A stretch of 9,602 nucleotides of DNA from Neisseriaceae bacterium (GTDB taxonomy: Bacteria; Pseudomonadota; Gammaproteobacteria; Burkholderiales; Neisseriaceae): the NCBI GenBank assembly GCA_030146285.1, contig JASLBZ010000153.1:1-9602 (forward strand). The letters are read 5' to 3'. The position numbers were made by a program, and so were the translations under genes. The notes under the pieces were generated by a model. That model was not told the origin of the DNA. It saw only the letters and a list, made by a program, of their open reading frames with translations, and did no database searches. Below are positions 1-4,945 of this stretch, in pieces. How positions within the stretch are numbered: the stretch's first letter is position 1; the number at the start of each line of letters is the position of its first letter.

Positions 1-27
1 CCCATTGCAAAAGTAGTGGGTTTTTTT
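1..27 (+). terminator. Terminator-like hairpin before the holin gene
   Basis: CCCATT (1-6) can pair with AGTGGG (15-20), including one G-T wobble, around an 8-nt loop, and seven T follow at 21-27. The left arm starts at the window edge and may continue beyond it. The T-run leads directly into an ATG at 28, exactly as at the hairpin before the endolysin gene. It is probably an intrinsic terminator between phage genes, though the stem is weak. Confidence 0.4.
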
Positions 28-47
28 ATGCTCGTAAAGGAGAGCTT

Positions 48-374
48 ATGGATCACGAGTACATGAAGACTTTGGTTATCGTTGCATTCTTATCAATGTT
101 CGGAGGCCTAGTCGATGCGATTATGCGATACCGAGCGGAGGGTAAAAGAATGAGCTTTAAAAACCTAATGTTAAAAACAGCTTTGGATTTGGTACTTGCT
201 GCATTTGCAGGGGCGGTGACGTTTTGGATTATGGAATATGTAACTGGTGGCAATAAGTTAAATGGCTTGATGTGCGCTACTATTGCCATGTCTGGCTATT
301 TGGGAGGCAAGGCGATTGATATTGCAGCAACAGCTTGGCAGTCAATTATCAAGGCAAGCGCTACAAATAGATAA
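48..374 (+). CDS. Phage holin, LydA-like (holin superfamily III)
   Basis: Predicted inner-membrane holin of 108 residues, which would accumulate and open holes that release the cytoplasmic endolysin encoded next. Three hydrophobic segments are visible at about residues 7-24, 44-64 and 71-92. A basic linker (RYRAEGKRMSFKN, about 27-39) lies between the first two, and a short polar tail follows. Size, helix spacing and position before an endolysin resemble the P1 LydA-like holins; the family assignment is from memory. The start is supported by AAAGGAG at 36-42, five bases upstream of the ATG. A second in-frame Met at residue 6 (ATG at 63) could give a shorter form, but nothing proves this. A 134-nt gap holding two hairpins separates it from the endolysin gene, which is loose spacing for a lysis cassette. 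Confidence 0.82.
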   Translation: MDHEYMKTLVIVAFLSMFGGLVDAIMRYRAEGKRMSFKNLMLKTALDLVLAAFAGAVTFWIMEYVTGGNKLNGLMCATIAMSGYLGGKAIDIAATAWQSIIKASATNR

Positions 375-380
375 AAGAAT

Positions 381-409
381 GCTCTAGTCGGGGTAGATAC
401 GACTAGAGC
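381..409. other. Perfect 10-bp hairpin just after the holin gene
   Basis: GCTCTAGTCG (381-390) and CGACTAGAGC (400-409) form a perfect 10-bp stem with a 9-nt loop, seven bases after the holin stop codon. No T-run follows on the + strand. On the - strand the stem is followed by ATTCTTTTATC, so it would work better as a terminator in that direction. It could also be a protective 3' hairpin on holin mRNA or a processing site. Confidence 0.6.
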
Positions 410-472
410 CAAAGAAAATCATTGCTAAGAAGGGTTTTATTTAGAGTCGTTATACTGATTTAGTTCAATCAT

Positions 473-495
473 GCAGCCAATCGGCTGCTTTTTTT
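473..495 (+). terminator. Intrinsic terminator before the endolysin gene
   Basis: GCAGCC (473-478), the tetraloop AATC and GGCTGC (483-488) form a perfect 6-bp GC-rich stem followed by seven T (489-495). This is a textbook Rho-independent terminator shape. It lies between holin and endolysin, genes normally co-transcribed, so late transcription probably reads through it or is antiterminated. Confidence 0.75.
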
Positions 496-508
496 ATGGA
501 ATTTAACA

Positions 509-1111
509 ATGCAAATTTTAAAACTAGGTTCTCGTGGTGAGGATGTTAAAAAGTACCAACGAATTTTATGTTTAAAGCCAGACGGTATTTTTGGCCAACT
601 TACAGACCAATATGTGCGAGCGTTTCAGCGTGAACATGGCTTGAGCATTGATGGCATGATTGGTACCAAAACGGCTGCGAAATTAGATTCAATTGGTGCG
701 GCTGATTATGTGGTTACGACCAAAACACCTGCAGGCAAATTCAAACTCTCAGAGCGTTCTATTGGTCGTTTGGCTGGCGTACATCCTGACTTGGTCAAAG
801 TAATCTACCGAGCGATTGAAAAAGATTTGGACTTTATGGTCATCGAAGGCATGCGCAGTATTGAGCAGCAAAAGAAATACGTTGCCAGTGGAGCAAGTAA
901 AACGATGAACAGCCGTCATTTGACAGGTCATGCAGTCGATTTGGGCGTGATGTTAGATGGACAGCTGACTTGGGATTGGAAGCATTATGAGCGATTGGCC
1001 AAGAACGTCAAAGAAGCCGCCAAAGAAGTGGGCGTGACGATTGAATGGGGTGGTGATTGGAAGTCGCTCAAAGATGGTCCGCATTTTCAATTGCCACACG
1101 GCTACAAATAA
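509..1111 (+). CDS. Endolysin: PG-binding domain plus M15 L-alanyl-D-glutamate peptidase
   Basis: Predicted phage endolysin of 200 residues that would cleave the L-Ala-D-Glu bond of peptidoglycan stem peptides. Residues about 4-60 form a PG_binding_1-type domain (LGSRGEDVKKYQ, then DGIFGQLT and the repeated DGMIGTKT motif). Residues about 78-197 form an M15 zinc peptidase. The SxHxxGxAxD motif is visible as SRHLTGHAVD (135-144), with DGPH at 189-192. By comparison with Ply500 and T5 endopeptidases, the zinc ligands should be H137, D144 and H192, and D189 the catalytic acid. No signal peptide or TM segment is seen, so export should depend on the holin. The ribosome site is weak (GGA at 498-500). 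The N-terminal placement of the binding domain is common for Gram-negative phage enzymes. Substrate specificity is inferred from the family. Confidence 0.9.
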   Translation: MQILKLGSRGEDVKKYQRILCLKPDGIFGQLTDQYVRAFQREHGLSIDGMIGTKTAAKLDSIGAADYVVTTKTPAGKFKLSERSIGRLAGVHPDLVKVIYRAIEKDLDFMVIEGMRSIEQQKKYVASGASKTMNSRHLTGHAVDLGVMLDGQLTWDWKHYERLAKNVKEAAKEVGVTIEWGGDWKSLKDGPHFQLPHGYK

Positions 1112-1120
1112 GGGTACTCA

Positions 1121-1612
1121 ATGGGGTTCTTAAACAAACAGGTCACGCAAGTCGTGGCCTTTTTTATTGCCTTGAGCTTAATCATTGGCTGCATTTGGTA
1201 CTTTGGGCATTTGAAGTACCAAAATGGCGTACAAGACACAGAAGCTGCCTACCAACAACAAGTCAATGAGCTCAACGAAGTGCAACGCTCAATCGAACGT
1301 GAAGCACAAAACCAAGTAAATAAAGTCATGGAGAAAGCAGCCAATGATCGAGAGCAAACTCAAAGTATTATTGATAGCGTTAGTGCTGACAATGACCGCT
1401 TGCGCCAACGAACCGAAAACCTTGCCAGTCAATTGCGCCAAAATGCCAGCACCACCGCCACACTTGATGGTGAAGCAGCTGCCGCCGGCTGGACATTATT
1501 CGGAAGTTGTACGAAGCGATATGAAGCAATGGGAGCAATCGCTGATAAACAGCGAGATGACCTTGCAGAATGGAAAGGTTATGGGGAAATGGTAGGTGAT
1601 TTTGGTCGATAA
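1121..1612 (+). CDS. Rz-like inner-membrane spanin (i-spanin)
   Basis: 163-residue predicted inner-membrane subunit of a two-component spanin, which links inner to outer membrane and disrupts the outer membrane in the last step of lysis. There is one N-terminal TM helix (about 8-29, uncleaved anchor), then a long periplasmic region rich in Q, E, N and R (about 38-108) that looks like coiled coil. A conserved-looking end follows (AAAAGWTLFGSCTKRY, 119-134), resembling the DUF2514 group of phage Rz proteins. It begins nine bases after the endolysin stop, with AAGGG at 1110-1114. The partner lipoprotein gene is nested within it in the +1 frame. Codons 7-15 overlap a terminator-like hairpin. The stop codon overlaps the ATG of an eight-codon ORF (TAATG), which suggests another phage gene once followed. 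Confidence 0.82.
   Translation: MGFLNKQVTQVVAFFIALSLIIGCIWYFGHLKYQNGVQDTEAAYQQQVNELNEVQRSIEREAQNQVNKVMEKAANDREQTQSIIDSVSADNDRLRQRTENLASQLRQNASTTATLDGEAAAAGWTLFGSCTKRYEAMGAIADKQRDDLAEWKGYGEMVGDFGR
1141..1165 (+). terminator. Terminator-like hairpin inside the spanin gene
   Basis: GGTCACG (1141-1147) pairs with CGTGGCC (1153-1159) with one G-T wobble and a 5-nt loop, and six T follow (1160-1165). It lies in codons 7-15 of the i-spanin gene, so it must coexist with the TM-helix coding sequence. It could attenuate spanin expression relative to endolysin. Confidence 0.55.
1344..1595 (+). CDS. Rz1-like outer-membrane lipoprotein spanin (o-spanin), embedded
   Basis: 83-residue predicted outer-membrane lipoprotein, nested wholly inside the i-spanin gene in the +1 frame. 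It has a basic start (ESKLK), a hydrophobic stretch (8-19) and a lipobox-like end, MTAC, with C20 as the expected lipidated residue. The mature part, about 64 residues, is proline-rich (PAPPP at 35-39, LPPAG at 46-50), as in Rz1 proteins. GGAG at 1330-1333 lies a suitable distance before the ATG. The nesting, lipobox and proline content match lambda Rz/Rz1 architecture. It would bind the periplasmic end of the i-spanin across the periplasm. Met at the -3 position of the lipobox is less usual than Leu. Sequence identity to any named Rz1 is not claimed. Confidence 0.85.
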   Translation: MIESKLKVLLIALVLTMTACANEPKTLPVNCAKMPAPPPHLMVKQLPPAGHYSEVVRSDMKQWEQSLINSEMTLQNGKVMGKW

Positions 1613-1638
1613 TGACTAAAAAACCATTCCGCAATTGA
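1612..1638 (+). pseudogene. Eight-codon ORF coupled to the spanin stop, possible truncated phage gene
   Basis: The spanin stop and an ATG overlap as TAATG (1610-1614), an arrangement typical of translationally coupled genes. The ORF encodes only MTKKPFRN before TGA at 1636-1638. Its end lies in the left arm of the 1619-1704 inverted repeat, so a longer phage gene may have been cut where phage meets host sequence. It may equally be chance; eight codons prove nothing. Confidence 0.3.
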
Positions 1639-1704
1639 AATTAGGAACATTGATATATAAAGGAAAATATATACAGCATTACTAACAATTGCGGAACGGA
1701 TTTT
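1619..1704. repeat. Long imperfect inverted repeat between the spanin and glnA genes
   Basis: CCATTCCGCAATTG (1624-1637) is repeated inverted at 1686-1699 with one mismatch. Flanking A4 (1619-1622) and T4 (1701-1704) extend the pairing to about 19 positions with two mismatches. The 48-nt interior contains a further TATATA inverted pair. Read on the - strand, downstream of glnA, the second arm is followed by six T, so it could end glnA transcription. The large loop is unusual for a terminator. Other options are a prophage attachment region or a small structured RNA. Confidence 0.6.
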
Positions 1705-1705
1705 G

Positions 1706-1726
1706 TACTTAAGTTGTTGTTAAGTA
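1706..1726. repeat. Short hairpin just after the glnA stop codon
   Basis: TACTTAA (1706-1712) and TTAAGTA (1720-1726) are perfect inverted repeats around GTTGTTG. On the - strand the hairpin lies 14 nt after the glnA stop. No T-run follows, so by itself it is a weak terminator; it may act with the larger inverted repeat beyond it. Confidence 0.4.
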
Positions 1727-1740
1727 TATAAAAGCTATAA

Positions 1741-3159
1741 TTACAAGCTGTAATACATTTCAAATTCTAATGGGTGTGGTGCCATGCGCATGCGATTGAC
1801 TTCTTCATATTTTAAGTTGATGAAGCTATCAACCCAGTCTTGGCTAAATACGCCGCCACGGGTTAAGAAATCATGATCAACACGCAAAGCTTCCAAAGCT
1901 TCTTCTAATGAAGCACAAACGGTTGGTACCAATTTGTCTTCTTCAGGAGGTAAGTCATATAGGTTTTTGTCTGCAGGGTCGCCAGGATGGATTTTGTTTT
2001 GGATACCATCTAGACCTGCCATTAATAAAGCAGCAAAACACAAGTATGGATTGGCCATTGGATCTGGGAATCGAGCTTCAATACGGCGACCTTTGCTGCT
2101 AGCCACATAAGGAATGCGGATAGAAGCAGAACGGTTTTTCGCAGAATAAGCCAATTTTGTTGGCGCTTCAAAATGAGGCACCAAACGTTTGTATGAGTTA
2201 GTCGATGGGTTGGTAATGGCATTCAAGGCTTTGGCGTGTTTGATGATACCGCCAATGTAGTAAAGTGCCATTTCAGACAAGCCAGCATAACCATCACCCG
2301 AAAACAGGTTTTGACCATCTTTCCAGATTGATTGGTGTACATGCATACCTGAGCCATTGTCGCCCATTAACGGTTTTGGCATGAATGTGGCTGTTTTGCC
2401 ATAGTTGTGCGCAACGTTATGGATGATGTACTTCATGTCTTGCGTCCAGTCAGCACGGGTAACCAGTGTGCTAAAACGGGTACCGATTTCCATTTGACCG
2501 GCTGTTGCCACTTCGTGGTGATGTACTTCAACAGGAATGCCCATTTGTTCCATTTGCAAAACCATGGCAGAGCGCATGTCTTGACCTGCATCTACTGGTG
2601 GTACTGGGAAGTAACCGCCTTTAACCATAGGACGGTGACCTGTATTGCCGCCTTCTAGGCTTTTGCCACTTGACCAAGCTGCTTCTTCGGCATTGATTTG
2701 GAAGCGAGTACCGCCCATGCTGGTTTCAAATTCAACACTGTCAAAAACGAAAAATTCTGGCTCAGGACCAAAATAAGCTGTGTCGCCGATGGCTGTGGCT
2801 TTTAGGTAGTTTTCTGCGCGAATGGCAATCGAACGTGGGCAGCGGTCATAACCTTGGCCATCAGCAGGATCAACCACATCGCATGTCATGAAAATGGTCG
2901 GTTCGTCAAAGAATGGATCCATTTTTGCAGTGTTCGGATCTGCAATCAAAAGCATGTCAGATGCTTGAATGCCTTTCCAGCCAGACATGGATGAACCATC
3001 GAATGCTTGACCTTGTTCAAACCACTCTTCCGGATCTTCCATTAGAACATGTGCCGGGATAGTGACATGTTGCTGCTTACCTTTGGTATCAGTAAAACGT
3101 AGGTCAATAAATTTAACGCCAAATTCATCGATGGCATCGACGACACTTTGCACGGACAT
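1741..3159 (-). CDS. glnA: Glutamine synthetase, type I
   Basis: Cytoplasmic enzyme that makes glutamine from glutamate, ammonia and ATP, the main ammonium-assimilation step. The 472-residue length fits dodecameric GSI. An N-terminal beta-grasp domain contains FDGSSMSGW (53-61). The catalytic domain shows FGPEPEFFVFD (130-140, metal-binding glutamates), EVHHHEVATAGQMEIG (211-226), the KPLMGDNGSGMHVHQS signature (262-277) and NRSASIRIP (342-350). NLYDLPPEE (399-407) carries Y401, the counterpart of the adenylylated Tyr397 of E. coli, so regulation by GlnE/GlnB-type covalent modification is likely. The start is fixed by AAGGAG (3168-3173, - strand) and by the family N-terminus. It is transcribed alone, divergent from aroE, and no ntrBC-type genes follow here. 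Nothing looks damaged, so the adjoining phage cassette leaves the gene whole. Confidence 0.98.
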   Translation of the reverse strand: MSVQSVVDAIDEFGVKFIDLRFTDTKGKQQHVTIPAHVLMEDPEEWFEQGQAFDGSSMSGWKGIQASDMLLIADPNTAKMDPFFDEPTIFMTCDVVDPADGQGYDRCPRSIAIRAENYLKATAIGDTAYFGPEPEFFVFDSVEFETSMGGTRFQINAEEAAWSSGKSLEGGNTGHRPMVKGGYFPVPPVDAGQDMRSAMVLQMEQMGIPVEVHHHEVATAGQMEIGTRFSTLVTRADWTQDMKYIIHNVAHNYGKTATFMPKPLMGDNGSGMHVHQSIWKDGQNLFSGDGYAGLSEMALYYIGGIIKHAKALNAITNPSTNSYKRLVPHFEAPTKLAYSAKNRSASIRIPYVASSKGRRIEARFPDPMANPYLCFAALLMAGLDGIQNKIHPGDPADKNLYDLPPEEDKLVPTVCASLEEALEALRVDHDFLTRGGVFSQDWVDSFINLKYEEVNRMRMAPHPLEFEMYYSL

Positions 3160-3213
3160 GGGGAACGCTCCTTGAATGAGGTGGTACTGAAAAAGTTTTT
3201 AGTTCAAGCAGGT

Positions 3214-3228
3214 AATTATGCCATAATT
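3214..3228 (-). promoter_or_regulatory. Extended -10 promoter of glnA within a 15-bp palindrome
   Basis: AATTATG-C-CATAATT (3214-3228) is a perfect palindrome. On the - strand it contains TGG followed by CATAAT (3215-3220), a good extended -10 element about 55 bases before the glnA start; a poor -35 (TTTATT, 3237-3242) lies 16 bases upstream. The palindrome covers the -10, so a dimeric regulator could bind there and block transcription. No regulator is identified. Confidence 0.45.
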
Positions 3229-3263
3229 GCAGCAGCAATAAAGCGTTTCAGATAAAAAATCTC

Positions 3264-3332
3264 GTAAATTGTTTAGAATAATCATGCGCAAATTATGAAG
3301 TTTTGCGTAGATAAAAACGACAAACAATTTAC
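3264..3332. repeat. Nested inverted repeat in the glnA-aroE divergent region
   Basis: GTAAATTGTTT (3264-3274) and AAACAATTTAC (3322-3332) are a perfect 11-bp inverted pair. Inside it, TGCGCAAA (3285-3292) pairs with TTTGCGTA (3302-3309), with one wobble, around a 9-nt loop. The motif AAACAATTTAC therefore points toward both genes, as expected for a shared divergent regulator site or a cruciform. The right arm overlaps the proposed aroE -35 element. Confidence 0.5.
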
Positions 3333-3355
3333 AACCAAGCTTAAAAGTCTATTTT
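3328..3355 (+). promoter_or_regulatory. Candidate aroE-mtgA promoter
   Basis: TTTACA (3328-3333, 5 of 6 to the -35 consensus), a 16-nt spacer and TATTTT (3350-3355, 4 of 6 to the -10) precede the aroE ATG by 36 bases. It is the best sigma-70-like pair in the gap, but the surroundings are AT-rich and the match is moderate. Confidence 0.4.
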
Positions 3356-3391
3356 TAAAAACCATTTGGTGTTTAGTAAAGGTTATGCAAA

Positions 3392-4207
3392 ATGCAGTAT
3401 GCCGTTTTTGGTCAACCCGTTATGCACAGTCGATCGCCACAGATTCATCAGTTATTTGCGCAAGAAGAAGGTGCACATTTGCATTATGGCAAAGTCGCAC
3501 CACCGATTGCGGACTTTGAAAGTGCTGTTTTGGCCTTTCAGGCTGCCTTAGGTTTGGGGGCAAATGTTACCGTGCCATTTAAAGAGCGTGCATTTGCTTT
3601 GGCTGATACGCTAACTGAGCGCGCCCAAGCTGCAGGTGCAGTGAATACACTTAGCTTTATCACTTTACCCAGTGGTGAGCCTCATATTGTGGGGGATAAT
3701 ACAGATGGCGCGGGTTTGGTGTGGGACATAACCCAGCGCTTGGCCGTTAATTTGACCCAAAAAAGAATTTTAATCATTGGTGCCGGTGGTGCAGCCAAAG
3801 GTATTTTGTTGCCAATATTGGAACAAAATCCAAGCGAGGTGGTGGTGGTCAATCGCACTTTCGCAAAAGCCGAGCAATTGGCAGCACAGTTTCCAATTAC
3901 CGCCTTGCCAATGGATGTTTTAGAGGGTGAAGCCTTTGATGTGGTTATTAATGCAACATCCTCCGGTTTGTCGTCTGAATTGCCCTGTGTTGCGCCCACG
4001 GTTTTCAAAGATGCTTGTTTGGCATATGACTTGGTGTATGGTGAACATGCCAAAGCCTTTTTAAATTGGGCCAAAGATGAGGGTGCTCAACAAACGGCCG
4101 ATGGCTTAGGCATGTTGGTTGGGCAAGCCGCGGAGTCGTATTTTCAATGGCGTGGTTTTCGCCCCAATGTAGAACCTGTTATCGCCGCTCTTTTGGAAAA
4201 TAAATAA
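3392..4207 (+). CDS. aroE: Shikimate dehydrogenase
   Basis: Cytoplasmic NADPH-dependent enzyme that reduces 3-dehydroshikimate to shikimate in aromatic amino-acid synthesis. The 271 residues match the usual AroE length. Shikimate-binding residues appear in MHSRSPQIH (11-19, S13/S15), NVTVPFK (58-64, catalytic K64), N85 and GDNTDG (101-106, D105). The NADP fold shows GAGGAAKG (130-137) and NRT (154-156), followed by DGLGMLVGQA (237-246). The sequence is very close to Neisseria AroE as I remember it, including the GANVTVPFK variant. AAAGG (3378-3382) lies nine bases before the ATG. mtgA starts one base after the stop, so the two are surely co-transcribed. Codons for FQAAL (49-53) contain a 12-bp DNA-uptake-like sequence. 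Confidence 0.97.
   Translation: MQYAVFGQPVMHSRSPQIHQLFAQEEGAHLHYGKVAPPIADFESAVLAFQAALGLGANVTVPFKERAFALADTLTERAQAAGAVNTLSFITLPSGEPHIVGDNTDGAGLVWDITQRLAVNLTQKRILIIGAGGAAKGILLPILEQNPSEVVVVNRTFAKAEQLAAQFPITALPMDVLEGEAFDVVINATSSGLSSELPCVAPTVFKDACLAYDLVYGEHAKAFLNWAKDEGAQQTADGLGMLVGQAAESYFQWRGFRPNVEPVIAALLENK
3537..3548 (-). repeat. DNA uptake sequence-like 12-mer within aroE
   Basis: On the - strand this reads AGGCAGCCTGAA, which from memory matches the Kingella-type dialect of the Neisseriaceae DNA uptake sequence bound by the pilin ComP. An identical copy lies at 5209-5220 on the other strand. In aroE it encodes FQAA in the reading order TT-CAG-GCT-GCC-T. Confidence 0.6.
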
Positions 4208-4208
4208 G

Positions 4209-4898
4209 ATGTTCAGATGGATAAAGTGGTTGATTGTTGCACCGATTGTGGCCGTGGTCGCTTTCAATGTCTATGCTTATGGCAGTATTTTGTATTGGCG
4301 TGCCTTTGCGCCTGAATCAACTGCATTTATGCGAGCCAGAATGGCTGAGTTGGCCACGGAAAAACCAGAAGTGAAGTTGAATTACCAGTGGGTTTCATAC
4401 AATCATATTTCTAAAAATCTCAAACAAGCTTTGATTGCTTCTGAAGATGCCAAATTTGCCAACCACGATGGTTTCGACTGGGATGGCATTAAATACGCCA
4501 TGAAGCGCAATGAAAAAACAGGTGAAGTCAAAGCCGGCGGTTCGACCATTAGCCAGCAGTTGGCCAAAAATTTGTTCTTATGGGAAAAACGCAGTTATTT
4601 GCGTAAGGCAGAAGAAGCTGCAATTACTTTAATGCTAGAAGGCACAACAGACAAAGATCGTATTTTTGAGTTGTATTTGAATGTGATTGAATGGGATTAC
4701 GGTGTGTATGGTGCAGAAGCTGCCAGCCAGTCATTTTATGGTGTGTCTGCGAAAAAATTAAGCCGCCAGCAAGCAGCCAATTTATCAGCAAGGGTGAGTA
4801 GACCTTTGTTTTATGCCGACAATCCAAGAAATAAACGTTTGCGAGGCAAAACCAATATTATCTTAAGACGAATGGGCGCCGCTACTTTACCAGAATAA
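4209..4898 (+). CDS. mtgA: Monofunctional biosynthetic peptidoglycan glycosyltransferase
   Basis: GT51 enzyme that polymerises lipid II into glycan strands at the periplasmic face of the inner membrane, without a transpeptidase domain. The 229 residues have one N-terminal TM anchor (about 7-27). GT51 motifs follow: ASEDAKFANHDGFDWDGI (77-94, with catalytic E79), GGSTISQQLAKNLFL (110-124), RKAEEAAITLMLE (132-144) and RIFELYLNVIEWDYGVYGAEAAS (within 151-173). The usual AR(L/V)P motif near the end reads ARVSRP here, so the conserved proline is displaced. The ATG lies one base after the aroE stop and has no clear ribosome site, implying translational coupling. The aroE-mtgA pairing and near match to Neisseria MtgA support the Neisseriaceae placement. 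A strong terminator follows at once. Confidence 0.96.
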   Translation: MFRWIKWLIVAPIVAVVAFNVYAYGSILYWRAFAPESTAFMRARMAELATEKPEVKLNYQWVSYNHISKNLKQALIASEDAKFANHDGFDWDGIKYAMKRNEKTGEVKAGGSTISQQLAKNLFLWEKRSYLRKAEEAAITLMLEGTTDKDRIFELYLNVIEWDYGVYGAEAASQSFYGVSAKKLSRQQAANLSARVSRPLFYADNPRNKRLRGKTNIILRRMGAATLPE

Positions 4899-4929
4899 AA
4901 AATGCTTGGGTTTTGCCCAAGCATTTTTT
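4897..4929. terminator. Bidirectional intrinsic terminator between mtgA and the hydrolase gene
   Basis: AAAAAATGCTTGGG (4897-4910) and CCCAAGCATTTTTT (4916-4929) form a perfect 14-bp stem with loop TTTTG. A and T tracts lie on opposite sides, so it can end transcription from mtgA (+) and from the convergent hydrolase gene (-). The left arm begins in the mtgA stop codon. Confidence 0.93.
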
Positions 4930-4945
4930 GATGTGTGAATCTGCA

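Noticed and set aside
451..456. TATACT as a promoter -10 between holin and endolysin
   Set aside because: It matches the -10 consensus well, but no -35 lies 15-18 bases upstream (the nearest TTGCTA is 23 away), there is no TG extension, and a terminator hairpin follows at once.
2272..2283. TTCAGACAAGCC in glnA as a second uptake-sequence dialect
   Set aside because: It only approximates another known dialect and falls in constrained glnA codons; a near match of this kind is expected by chance.
3682..4074. 130-codon open frame opposite aroE
   Set aside because: It lies wholly within a clearly functional aroE, with no domain, ribosome site or context.
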